A DNA stretch of 22,329 nt from an uncultured Collinsella sp. (GCA_938023905.1 CALJCO010000006.1:1-22329); one strand, 5' to 3'. Shown: positions 7,661 through 17,705, numbered from the stretch's first letter. A program made the numbers and translations. The notes: generated from the letters alone by a model not told the origin.

Positions 7661-7701
7661 CGTACGGTGCCAGCCAATGCATAGCATGCGGGCACCGTAC
7701 G
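7661..7701 (+). terminator. Hairpin between tig and clpP
   Basis: A perfect 11-bp inverted repeat CGTACGGTGCC / GGCACCGTACG (7661-7671 with 7691-7701), 19-base loop, followed by TTTATCT. It may partly terminate tig transcription or act as a processing or attenuation site ahead of clpP. The T-run is interrupted, so it is probably leaky. Confidence 0.55.
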
Positions 7702-7747
7702 TTTATCTAGAACCAATTTGGTCCGCAAGAGAGAAATGGAGATGCGT

Positions 7748-8368
7748 ATGATCGCTAAGTTCGATTCCGCCCTCGTGCCATACGTTATCGAGCAGACGCC
7801 GCGCGGCGAGCGCAGCTACGATATCTATTCGCGCCTGCTCAACGACCGCATCATCTTCTTGGGCGAGGAGATCAACTCCGTCAGCGCCAACCTGGTCGTT
7901 GCCCAGCTGCTGCATCTTGAGAGCCAGGATGCCGAGAAGGATATCTCGCTCTACATCAATTCGCCCGGTGGCGAGGTTTACTCCGGCCTGGCGATTCTTG
8001 ACACCATGAACTTCATCAAGCCGCAGGTCTCCACCATCTGCGTCGGTATGGCCGCGTCCATGGCCGCCGTGCTGCTTTCGGCCGGCGCTAAGGGCAAGCG
8101 CTTCTGCCTGCCGCACTCCAAAGTCATGATTCACCAGCCCAGCGGCGGTGCCCAGGGTCAGCAGACCGAGATTGAGATTGTGGCCGAGGAGATCAAGAAG
8201 ACCCGCCGCGAGCTCAACCAGATCTTGTCCGATGCCTCGGGCCAGCCCATCGAGAAGGTCCAGGCCGATACCGAGCGCGACAACTACCTGACCGCCGCCG
8301 AGGCCCTCGACTACGGCCTGATTGACCGTATCGTCACCTCGCGCGATCTCGCCGCGAAGGATGCCTAG
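7748..8368 (+). CDS. clpP: ATP-dependent Clp protease proteolytic subunit
   Basis: The serine peptidase that forms the degradation chamber docked by ClpX. The catalytic triad is visible: S104 in GMAASMAAV, H129 in KVMIHQP and D178 in ERDNY. The body matches ClpP closely (YINSPGGEVYSGLAI at 69-83). With ATG 7748 the protein has 206 residues; GGAG at 7738-7741 lies 6 bases upstream. ATG 7736 and ATG 7742 are alternatives that add 2-4 residues. One base separates its stop from clpX, so the two are co-translated and probably stoichiometrically linked. Confidence 0.97.
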   Translation: MIAKFDSALVPYVIEQTPRGERSYDIYSRLLNDRIIFLGEEINSVSANLVVAQLLHLESQDAEKDISLYINSPGGEVYSGLAILDTMNFIKPQVSTICVGMAASMAAVLLSAGAKGKRFCLPHSKVMIHQPSGGAQGQQTEIEIVAEEIKKTRRELNQILSDASGQPIEKVQADTERDNYLTAAEALDYGLIDRIVTSRDLAAKDA

Positions 8369-8369
8369 G

Positions 8370-9776
8370 ATGGCAGGTAACATGCAGGACAACTTTGACG
8401 AGAACGGCAACCCCATCCGCTGCTCCTTTTGCGGAAAAGAGCAGGGCCAGGTCCGTCGCCTCGTAAAGGGCCCGACCAACATCTTTATCTGTGACGAGTG
8501 CGTCGCCGCCTGTTCCGAGATCCTTGAGGAGTCGCTGGCTTCGGACTTTATGGACGCTGCCCGCAACGGCAAGCTGCCGGGCTTCCTCAACGACCACGGC
8601 CAGGCTGCATCCCAGCCCGCCGTGGACCCCGAGGCCGAGGGCTTTGAGCTCGAGGACGACCGCCAGGTCATCACGCACGTGCCGACGCCGCACGAGATCT
8701 ATGACGAGCTTTCGGCCTATGTCATGGGGCAGGAGGACGCCAAGCGCGCCATGTCGGTGGCCGTGTACAACCACTATCGCCGCGTGATCGAGGGCGGCGC
8801 CGCGGTGTCCGCTTTTGACGACAGCATGGGCTCGCAGTTCGACACCGATATGGACGAGGTGGAGCTCGCCAAGTCCAATATTTTGCTGCTCGGTCCCACC
8901 GGTACCGGTAAGACCCTGCTCGCCCAGACGCTCGCCCGCATTCTCGAGGTGCCGTTTGCCATCGCCGACGCCACCGCGCTTACCGAGGCCGGTTACGTGG
9001 GCGAGGATGTGGAGAACATCCTGCTCAAGCTCATCAACGCCGCTGATGGCGACATTGAGCGCGCTCAGGTGGGCATTATCTACGTGGACGAGATTGACAA
9101 GATTGCCCGCAAGGCCGAGAACCTCTCCATTACCCGCGATGTCTCGGGCGAGGGTGTGCAGCAGGCGCTGCTTAAGATTCTTGAGGGCACGGTGGCCAGC
9201 GTTCCGCCTACCGGTGGCCGCAAGCATCCCCAGCAGGAGCTGCTGCAGATCGACACGACTAACATCCTGTTTATCTGCGGCGGTGCCTTTGTGGGTCTGG
9301 ACAAGATCATCGCCGACCGCGTGGGCAACAAGGGCGTGGGCTTTAACTCCGAGATCGCCGGCCCCACCTCGGTCGACGAGAACGACCTGCTGCGTCAGGT
9401 GCTCCCGCAGGACCTCAACGCCTTTGGCATGATCCCCGAGTTCGTGGGCCGTACGCCCGTTGTCACCCAGACGCAGGCGCTCGACGAGGACGACCTGGTG
9501 TCGATTCTGACCGAGCCCAAGAACGCCGTGGTGCGTCAGTACCGCAAGATGTTCCAGCTCGAGGACGTTGAGCTTGAGTTTGAGGACGCGGCGCTGCACG
9601 AGATCGCCCGCATGGCACTCGCCCGCAAGACCGGCGCCCGCGGCCTGCGCTCCATCTGCGAGGACGTGCTGCAGCAGACGATGTTCGACCTCCCCAGCGA
9701 GGAAGGCGTCGCCAAGGTCATCGTGACCGAAGCCTCCGTAAAGGGCGAAGAACAGCCCCAGCGCATCTATGGGTAA
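8370..9776 (+). CDS. clpX: ATP-dependent Clp protease ATP-binding subunit ClpX
   Basis: The AAA+ unfoldase that recognises substrates and threads them into ClpP. The N-terminal zinc-binding domain has C18, C21, C41 and C44. Walker A is GPTGTGKT at 175-182, Walker B is IIYVDEIDK near 235-243, the pore loop GYVG follows EA, and the RKH loop is in GGRKHPQQ. The 468 residues are somewhat more than the usual 410-430. The extra length lies between the zinc domain and the ATPase core and in an acidic insertion around SMGSQFDTDMDEVE. ATG 8370 sits one base after the clpP stop with AAGGA 8 bases upstream; ATG 8382 is possible. Confidence 0.97.
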   Translation: MAGNMQDNFDENGNPIRCSFCGKEQGQVRRLVKGPTNIFICDECVAACSEILEESLASDFMDAARNGKLPGFLNDHGQAASQPAVDPEAEGFELEDDRQVITHVPTPHEIYDELSAYVMGQEDAKRAMSVAVYNHYRRVIEGGAAVSAFDDSMGSQFDTDMDEVELAKSNILLLGPTGTGKTLLAQTLARILEVPFAIADATALTEAGYVGEDVENILLKLINAADGDIERAQVGIIYVDEIDKIARKAENLSITRDVSGEGVQQALLKILEGTVASVPPTGGRKHPQQELLQIDTTNILFICGGAFVGLDKIIADRVGNKGVGFNSEIAGPTSVDENDLLRQVLPQDLNAFGMIPEFVGRTPVVTQTQALDEDDLVSILTEPKNAVVRQYRKMFQLEDVELEFEDAALHEIARMALARKTGARGLRSICEDVLQQTMFDLPSEEGVAKVIVTEASVKGEEQPQRIYG

Positions 9777-9788
9777 ATAGCGCCCGTT

Positions 9789-9825
9789 TAGGTCCCGCGG
9801 CAACCACTGCGGGACCTGCCTTTTA
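9789..9825 (+). terminator. Rho-independent terminator of clpX
   Basis: The stem GGTCCCGC (9791-9798) pairs with GCGGGACC (9809-9816), 10-base loop, followed by TGCCTTTTA. It starts 14 bp after the clpX stop and abuts the palindromic repeat at 9825. Confidence 0.8.
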
Positions 9826-9905
9826 GGGACAGGTTTATTTTGGTCGGTTTTATATGGGCAAACGTCATTCTGCCTGATAAAACCTGCCAAAATAAACCTG
9901 TCCCT
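9825..9905. repeat. 81-bp inverted repeat (AGGGACAGGTTTATTTTGG type)
   Basis: Outer arms of about 28 bp, AGGGACAGGTTTATTTTGG onward and its complement, are identical except for two bases; the centre is about 24 bp. It is followed by TTTT, so transcripts from the left could also stop here. The AT-rich arms contrast with the GC-rich genes on both sides. It resembles a small non-autonomous mobile or REP-like unit; no protein is encoded. Confidence 0.75.
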
Positions 9906-9923
9906 TTTTGGTAGGTATGCCTG

Positions 9924-9932
9924 TGCTATTCT
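9924..9932 (+). promoter_or_regulatory. Extended -10 promoter for valS
   Basis: TGCTATTCT matches TGnTAnnnT. Transcription starting near 9939 would give a leader of about 100 bases before the valS ATG. Confidence 0.4.
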
Positions 9933-9947
9933 GTGAGATTGTTTAGC

Positions 9948-10020
9948 TAGTATCTTCAGACTGAAGTAATCGATACCTAAGGGGAGGAATGCAGATCCTA
10001 GCGTGCCTACATTCCTCCCC
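9948..10020 (+). promoter_or_regulatory. Structured 5' leader of valS (two stem-loops)
   Basis: The first hairpin has outer arms GTATC / GATAC around an inner CTTCA-GAC-TGAAG. The second is a perfect 11-bp stem GGGGAGGAATG (9981-9991) with CATTCCTCCCC (10010-10020) and an 18-base loop, ending 20 bp before the ATG. No T-run follows, and the T-box consensus AGGGUGGNACC is absent, so a standard T-box riboswitch is not supported. It may control translation or stability of the synthetase message. Confidence 0.5.
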
Positions 10021-10040
10021 GACGGGCAAGGGAGAGATAT

Positions 10041-12737
<2,697 letters not shown>

Positions 12738-12755
12738 GCGGTACTGGGGGCGCGT

Positions 12756-12856
12756 CCCGACGCTTTGCTCTCCGCTACGGACAGTCCTGCGCAAGACGGA
12801 CAGCACATTAAGTGCTGTCCTTTGCGTGCGGAACTTGCGGCGAGCAAAGCGTCGGG
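12756..12856. repeat. 101-bp nested inverted repeat / terminator after valS
   Basis: The outermost 15 bp, CCCGACGCTTTGCTC (12756-12770), have a perfect complement at 12842-12856. Nested inside is GGACAGCAC-ATTAA-GTGCTGTCC (12798-12820), a 9-bp stem followed by TTTG that can act as the valS terminator. The phrase GGACAG also occurs at 12779-12784. The remaining bases to 13016 hold only small hairpins (for example GGCCAC/GTGGCC at 12902-12919). Confidence 0.75.
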
Positions 12857-13016
12857 CCGCTCCTAGTGCGGTTACGTGGTTGTTTGCATCTGGCGTGTTA
12901 GGGCCACTTGGTTGTGGCCTTGATCTCGCTGCAAGCGGATAGAGGCTGATATTGTCAACGCGAGGGGCTCATTCTTTTTGGTGGGCCTCTTTTTCTGTTA
13001 TGGGGGACTTTGGGTT

Positions 13017-14360
13017 ATGGCTAAGCGTTCTGGGTCGTATGTCGTTCCTTTCTCGTTTGAGTTGCTTTCGTTTGATGAGGCTGTTGGGCTGGCTGCTGAT
13101 ACGGGGCGGATTTCTGGGGATGCTGGTCCTCTGCTCGAGACGGTTGTCGATATGCTCGATGAGCTGGGGCGCCCTGACGAGTATTTCGATTGCATCCAGG
13201 TTGCCGGTACCAATGGCAAGACTTCGACTACGCGTTTTTCGGCTGCCATCCTTCGTGGCGAGGGGTTAAAGACCGCGCTGTATACGTCGCCGCAGCTTGT
13301 GCGCTATCCCGAGCGCATGGAGGTTGACGGGCGCGTTGTGAGCGATGAGGCCTTTGCCCGTGGCGTTTCTGCTGCTGTTGAGGCGGGACATCGCGTGAAT
13401 GCCCGTCGTGTGGCGGCGGGGGAGCGTGCCTATTCCATCACACCGTTTGACCTGCTGACGGCTGCCGCACTTGTAGTGTTTGCCGAGGCCGCGGTGGATG
13501 TTGCCGTGCTTGAGGTTGGCATGGGCGGGCGTTGGGACGCCACGAGTGCGACCGATCCCGTTGCCGTTGCCATTACGGGCATTGGGCTCGATCACACGCG
13601 TATTTTAGGCGACACGCTCGAGGCCATTGCGGGGGAGAAGGCTGCGGTCATTAAGCTCGGGCGCCTGGTTGTACTGGGCGAGGGCACGCACGAGGCGAGC
13701 GTTCAGCGCGTGATGGATGCGCGTTGTCGCGAGTGCGGCGTCGTTCCGCTCGTGGTGAGCCACGCCACGACTAAGGTGCCGGCGCATGTGGGCGACACGG
13801 TTGAGTTTAGCTGCACCACGCCGCGCGCGATCTATACGTCGGGCATGGTGAAGCCGGCATATCAGCCGCAGAATGCCGCGTGCGCGATTATGCTGTGTGA
13901 GGGCTATCTGGGCCGCGAGCTCGACCATGACAAGCTCGATGCGTCGCTTATGGGCTGTCCCACGCCGGGTCGATTTGATGTGCTGGGGACCGATCCTCTC
14001 AAGCTGATCGACGCCTGCCATAACCCTCAGAGCTGCGAGAACTTTGTGAGCGCGCTGGACGAGATCGATCCGTGCGTGGAGAATCGCCCCACGCTGCTGT
14101 GTGCCGCGCTGGCCGATAAGGACGTGGCGGGTATCGTTGACGTTCTGGTTCCGGCGTTCCCCCGCGTGGTCGTAACCCAGACCGATTCCGATCGCGCCTT
14201 GCCCGCACAGGAGCTTGCCTCCCTGGTGGACGCCGACAAGCTCGCGGTCGTGTACCCCAGCGTATCCGAGGCCCTCGCGGCTTTCGATGCCGCGGGCGAG
14301 CCTTTCGTAGCAGCCGGTACCATCACCCTAGCCGGCGAAGTAGCGGGGCTGCTCCGTTAA
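13017..14360 (+). CDS. folC: Bifunctional folylpolyglutamate / dihydrofolate synthase
   Basis: A Mur-ligase-family enzyme that adds glutamate to folates (and to dihydropteroate if bifunctional). The ATP-binding loop GTNGKTS is at 64-70; the signature TSPQLVRYPERMEVDG and the central-domain motif EVGMGGRWDATSAT are present, as is the C-terminal domain with DACHNPQS. The 447 residues are normal. ATG 13017 is chosen because GGGGG(AC) lies about 10 bases upstream and the protein then begins at a natural point; the frame extends upstream to TTG 12978, but that segment reads like non-coding sequence. Codon use is less biased than in tig or gdhA, with many GTT and CGT codons. Confidence 0.93.
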   Translation: MAKRSGSYVVPFSFELLSFDEAVGLAADTGRISGDAGPLLETVVDMLDELGRPDEYFDCIQVAGTNGKTSTTRFSAAILRGEGLKTALYTSPQLVRYPERMEVDGRVVSDEAFARGVSAAVEAGHRVNARRVAAGERAYSITPFDLLTAAALVVFAEAAVDVAVLEVGMGGRWDATSATDPVAVAITGIGLDHTRILGDTLEAIAGEKAAVIKLGRLVVLGEGTHEASVQRVMDARCRECGVVPLVVSHATTKVPAHVGDTVEFSCTTPRAIYTSGMVKPAYQPQNAACAIMLCEGYLGRELDHDKLDASLMGCPTPGRFDVLGTDPLKLIDACHNPQSCENFVSALDEIDPCVENRPTLLCAALADKDVAGIVDVLVPAFPRVVVTQTDSDRALPAQELASLVDADKLAVVYPSVSEALAAFDAAGEPFVAAGTITLAGEVAGLLR

Positions 14361-14370
14361 CCCATCCCCT

Positions 14371-14445
14371 CATCAGTTGCGGTGAAATACGGACTGTTTT
14401 ACAAGCCAGAAGCCTCAAACGGTCCGTATATCACCGCAACTCAAA
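14371..14445. repeat. 75-bp palindromic intergenic repeat, copy 2
   Basis: The arms AGTTGCGGTG (14375-14384) and CACCGCAACT (14432-14441) are perfectly complementary, and AATACGGAC faces GGTCCGTAT further in. It aligns with 2071-2145 without gaps; the arms are conserved and the centre is divergent. It starts 10 bp after the folC stop, so it may also serve as the 3' end structure of that message. Confidence 0.8.
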
Positions 14446-14502
14446 AGCAGTCAATTTGGGACGGGGCTTTTTTGGCTGCCCTGCGCCTCGAGTTGACTTG
14501 CT

Positions 14503-14664
14503 CGCCACGAAATGGGCCTATTTACTACGTTTGACCGGTAACCCTCGACCATACCGAGAATTGCGAAATCAAAACCGCAGGTAAAGGGCTTGCCAGTTTT
14601 GCGAAAACACGGGTATGGTCGACCCACGCGGGCTAAATGTAGTAGATAGGCCGTTTTTGTGGCG
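14503..14664. repeat. 162-bp palindromic intergenic repeat, copy 2
   Basis: This is the same family as 83-244, with identical length and about 77 percent identity by hand count. The left arm starts CGCCACGAAATGGGCC; the right arm read on the opposite strand starts CGCCACAAAAACGGCC. The inner pair ACCCTCGACCATACC and GGGTATGGTCGACCC is better matched here than in copy 1. It lies between the convergent folC and M24 peptidase genes. Confidence 0.85.
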
Positions 14665-14675
14665 GCATTCATGTG

Positions 14676-14706
14676 ATGCGGCAAAGGGACAGCCCCTTTG
14701 CCGCAT
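14676..14706. terminator. Hairpin at the 3' end of the M24 peptidase gene
   Basis: A 13-bp perfect stem, ATGCGGCAAAGGG (14676-14688) with its complement at 14694-14706, and a 5-base loop. It lies just past the peptidase stop and could stabilise or terminate messages from either strand. No T-run follows on either side. Confidence 0.5.
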
Positions 14707-14709
14707 TGC

Positions 14710-15798
14710 CTAGTCTAAGCGGACCGGATCGTGGGGGTAGGCGTTGAGAATCTCGACGCCGTTCTCGGTCACCAGGGCTAGGTCCTCGATGCGGACGCCG
14801 GTGTGACCGGGGAGGTATATACCCGGTTCGATAGAGAACGTCATGCCCGGCTCTACGACCTGCTCGTTGGCGAGCGAGACATCGCCCGGCTCGTGGTCTT
14901 GCAGACCGATTGAGTGACCCAGGCGGTGCGTAAAGTACTGCCCATAGCCCGCATCCTCAATCACGTCGCGTGCGGCGCGGTCCAAGTCGCACATACGAAC
15001 GCCCGGCGTGATGAGCGCCTCGGCGGCCTCGTTGGCGCGGCGCACGATGTCGTAGACGTGTGCGGTCTCCTCGTCCGGCTGGCCCCAAAAGAACGTGCGT
15101 GTCATGTCCGAGCAGTAGTTGCGACGGCGTCCGCCAATGTCGAACAGCACCACGTCGCCATGCTTGAGCACGGTATCGTCGGGTTCGTGATGCGGGTCGC
15201 CGGCGTTGGCGCCAAAGCTCACGATGGGCGGAAAGCTAAAGCCCTCGCAGCCGTGCTTGCGGTACAGGCCGAGCATCTGGTCGGCGATTTCGCGCTCCGT
15301 CACGCCCTCGTGGACGAGTTTGATGGCATCGGCCATCACGGCGTCGTTGGCGGCCGAGGACACGCGCATAAGCTCCTGCTCGGCGGCATCCTTGTAGGTG
15401 CGCGCGGCGGTGACGGCAAAGTCACCCAGGAAAAACTCGCTTGCGGCGTGGTGCTCTATGAGCGGCATCAAAAAGCCGGAACGCATGACAGTGTCGACGC
15501 CAAGCGGCTTGGCTGGGTCGATCTCACTCGCGATGGCGTCGGTCACGACGTCGGTGTCGGTGTGGTAGGCCACGCGGGCATTGTCGTACTCGGGCAGCTG
15601 ATGCAGGGCGTTGACTAAGATCACGGGCTCGTCATCGCGCGCGAGCAGCACGCCGCAAAAACGCTCGAACATATCGGCATAAAAGCCGGTCAGATAGTAG
15701 ATCGACCACGGGTCATTCACAAGCAGCTGCGCGCCGGGGTGCTGAGCCTCGAGCGCATCGAGCACGCGCGCCACACGCTGGTCATCGACATGTGCCAT
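14710..15798 (-). CDS. M24-family metallopeptidase, Xaa-Pro aminopeptidase-like
   Basis: A cytoplasmic peptidase that probably removes residues next to proline in short peptides. The N-terminal creatinase-like domain covers about 1-130 and the pita-bread catalytic domain about 140-350. All five metal ligands are visible: D220 (FDIGG), D231 (SDMTR), H295 (HRLGHSIG), E324 (SIEPG) and E338 (RIEDL). The 362 residues match the PepQ/YpdF size class. Start ATG 15798 has GAAAGGA upstream on the minus strand; a longer frame reaches 15837 but lacks a ribosome site. It is transcribed alone, convergent with folC. Prolidase (dipeptidase) activity cannot be excluded. Confidence 0.92.
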   Translation of the reverse strand: MAHVDDQRVARVLDALEAQHPGAQLLVNDPWSIYYLTGFYADMFERFCGVLLARDDEPVILVNALHQLPEYDNARVAYHTDTDVVTDAIASEIDPAKPLGVDTVMRSGFLMPLIEHHAASEFFLGDFAVTAARTYKDAAEQELMRVSSAANDAVMADAIKLVHEGVTEREIADQMLGLYRKHGCEGFSFPPIVSFGANAGDPHHEPDDTVLKHGDVVLFDIGGRRRNYCSDMTRTFFWGQPDEETAHVYDIVRRANEAAEALITPGVRMCDLDRAARDVIEDAGYGQYFTHRLGHSIGLQDHEPGDVSLANEQVVEPGMTFSIEPGIYLPGHTGVRIEDLALVTENGVEILNAYPHDPVRLD

Positions 15799-15848
15799 GA
15801 AACATCCTTTCGCTAGGCTGCCACCATGGTATCCCAAGCCCGGCAGAT

Positions 15849-15944
15849 AGGGACGTTCCTTTTATGCCGGCACCTTGGGACACTCCTTAGCATGACCAGC
15901 CTGGCAAGCGTGCAGGCAAAAGTAGCTAAAAGAGCCCCGTCCCT
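15849..15944. repeat. Degenerate inverted repeat of the AGGGAC...GTCCCT type
   Basis: The left arm AGGGACGTTCCTTTT (15849-15863) faces AAAAGAGCCCCGTCCCT (15928-15944); outer 7 bp and inner 4-5 bp pair, with a mismatched middle. A partial direct repeat of the left arm (GGGACACTCCTTA) follows at about 15877. The outer ends recall the 81-bp element at 9825-9905. It overlaps the hairpin that ends the minus-strand operon. Confidence 0.4.
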
Positions 15945-15956
15945 AATTAGCTACTT
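15918..15956 (-). terminator. Terminator of the GlpA-like/DUF1667 operon
   Basis: On the minus strand AAGTAGCTAA (15956-15947) pairs with TTAGCTACTT (15929-15920), followed by TTGCC; the stem begins inside the last codons of the DUF1667 gene. The T-run is short. Confidence 0.55.
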
Positions 15957-16353
15957 GGGCTCGGTCGATGTTCATGCTGGCGATAAGGTTAATGTTGGTG
16001 TCTAGGAGGTTCTCTAGCACGACGTCGCCCATGCGGATGGGGGCCTCGACGACCACGCCGCGGATGAAGTTCATGGCTTGGGCGTGGAGTGCCAGCGGGA
16101 TGGCATCGGCGGTGCGCACGGGCAGCAGGGCCTCATCGCCGCCGGATACGGCCACGGTCGTCGTGAGCACGCGCATGGGGCAGGTGAGCTCCTGATGCGC
16201 GAACTTATCGCCACGCGGACAGCTGTTGCCGGTTACGGAGCGCACCTCTACCACGGCGCCGTCTGCGCTGCGCTCCACCTCTACGGTCAGGAGGCACTCG
16301 GATGGGCAGGTGGTGCAGTTGAACTGCAGCGTTTCAATCGCGTTTGTGCTCAT
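15943..16353 (-). CDS. DUF1667 domain-containing protein
   Basis: A 136-residue cysteine-rich protein of the DUF1667 family, which usually follows GlpA/GlpB-like oxidoreductases. Conserved cysteines C13, C16 and C20 (NCTTCPSEC), C45 in NSCPRGDKFA and C58 in ELTCPMRVLTTTV are present and probably hold a metal or Fe-S centre. No membrane segment is visible. ATG 16353 follows GAGGAGG on the minus strand and lies 4 bp after the stop of the upstream flavoprotein gene. The longer frame to 16419 overlaps that gene and reads as non-protein. Its exact job is unknown; a small electron-transfer subunit of the same complex is the likely role. Confidence 0.9.
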   Translation of the reverse strand: MSTNAIETLQFNCTTCPSECLLTVEVERSADGAVVEVRSVTGNSCPRGDKFAHQELTCPMRVLTTTVAVSGGDEALLPVRTADAIPLALHAQAMNFIRGVVVEAPIRMGDVVLENLLDTNINLIASMNIDRAQVAN

Positions 16354-16357
16354 GACT

Positions 16358-17704
16358 CTACGCCTCCTCAACGGGGTCGACGGACAGGACAATCTCGCTA
16401 ACACCCAAGTCGAGCGCATGCTGAATCACCTTTGCCGGCAGCGGGAAGCTTTCCATGACGCTCGGTTTAAACGGGCGGACCTTGCCTGCAAACATCTCCT
16501 CGTCGCCTGCCAGAATGCGCACGCGGGCGGCGTCGACCGGCCGGCGCACGCGGAAGCTGAGCTTGGTGAGCGCCACGGCCGTAATGCGTCCCGGCAGCGC
16601 GTATCCCGCAATGCCGGCAGGGGAGACGGTGAGCTCGCAGTCCGGAACGGCGCCCGCGCCGGTCCCCAGCGCGTACGCCGCCGCAGCCGCACCGGCGCGC
16701 TCGGACTCGGCCGTCACGTTGTCGGCCAGGTCGTGCACGTGCAGCACGTTGCCGCAGGCAAAGATGCCGGGCACGCCCGTCTGCAGGCTCTGGTCCACCA
16801 CGGCGCCGCGCGTGCGTGGGTCAAGCTCTACGCCCGCGGCAACCGAAAGCTCGTTCTCGGGAATCAAGCCCACCGAAAGCAGCAGCGTGTCACACGGAAC
16901 AATGCGCTCGGTCCCCGGAATGGGCGCCAGGTGCTCGTCGACCTGGCTTACCTCGACGGCCTCCACGCGATCGTGTCCGATCACGCGCGTGACGGTGGTG
17001 GACAGGTGCAGCGGAATGCCAAAGTCGTCCAGACAGTTCTTGACGTTGCGGCGCAGGCCGTTGGCGTACGGCATGAGCTCGTACACGCCCTCGACCGAAA
17101 TCCCCTCGAGTGTGCAACGGCGCGCCATGATAAGCCCGATGTCGCCCGAGCCCAAAATGACGGTGCGCGAGCCGGGCTTGAGGTTTTCGATATTGATGTA
17201 TCGCTGCGCCAGGCCCGCCGTAAACACGCCGGCGGGACGGCTGCCGGGGATCTTGATCTCGCTGCGCGTGCGCTCGCGGCATCCCATAGCAAGGACGACC
17301 GCGCGTCCGGTGAGCTGCAGCATGCCGGCGGTGCTCATGAGCGTGACGGTATGGACCGCGGTGTGTTCCGCAGGCTCGCCTGAATCAATCCCAAGCACCA
17401 TGCTGTTCAGGAACAGCGCAATGTCGGTTGCGTGCACCTGGTCGATAAAGCGCTGCGCGTACTCGGGACCGGTAAGCTCCTGTTTAAAGTGCGACAGGCC
17501 AAAGCCGGGGTGGATGCACTGGCGCAGGATGCCGCCCAGATGCTGCTCGCGCTCCACGATGGCCACGCGTGCGCCGGCCTTGTGTGCGGCAAGCGCGGCC
17601 GCCATGCCGGCGGGTCCGCCTCCGATAACGACCACGTCGAAGACTTGCGTTTGTACGTCTTCCACGACGCCGCAATCAATCGCGCTCGATCCGAATTCCG
17701 CCAT
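16358..17704 (-). CDS. NAD(P)/FAD-dependent oxidoreductase, GlpB-like/thioredoxin-reductase fold
   Basis: A 448-residue two-dinucleotide-domain flavoprotein. The FAD motif is GGGPAG at 28-33, the second nucleotide motif GSGDIG at 185-190, and a final FAD signature CGNVLHVHDLADNVTAES is near the C-terminal third. The family-specific stretch ILRQCIHPGFGLSHFKQEL (59-77) with C63 marks the subgroup that pairs with GlpA-like and DUF1667 proteins; the redox CxxC of true thioredoxin reductases is absent. ATG 17704 begins one base after the upstream stop, with AAGGGGG as its ribosome site, so translation is coupled. It probably moves electrons from the GlpA-like subunit to NAD(P) or another acceptor. 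Confidence 0.88.
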   Translation of the reverse strand: MAEFGSSAIDCGVVEDVQTQVFDVVVIGGGPAGMAAALAAHKAGARVAIVEREQHLGGILRQCIHPGFGLSHFKQELTGPEYAQRFIDQVHATDIALFLNSMVLGIDSGEPAEHTAVHTVTLMSTAGMLQLTGRAVVLAMGCRERTRSEIKIPGSRPAGVFTAGLAQRYINIENLKPGSRTVILGSGDIGLIMARRCTLEGISVEGVYELMPYANGLRRNVKNCLDDFGIPLHLSTTVTRVIGHDRVEAVEVSQVDEHLAPIPGTERIVPCDTLLLSVGLIPENELSVAAGVELDPRTRGAVVDQSLQTGVPGIFACGNVLHVHDLADNVTAESERAGAAAAAYALGTGAGAVPDCELTVSPAGIAGYALPGRITAVALTKLSFRVRRPVDAARVRILAGDEEMFAGKVRPFKPSVMESFPLPAKVIQHALDLGVSEIVLSVDPVEEA

Positions 17705-17705
17705 C

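Noticed and set aside
9906..10040. T-box riboswitch upstream of valS
   Set aside because: The conserved AGGGUGGNACC bulge and a tRNA-specifier Stem I are missing, and the leader is too short.
12961..12998. Terminator before folC from GAGGGGCTC ... GGGCCTC followed by T5
   Set aside because: Only four base pairs form before mismatches; the pairing is too weak.
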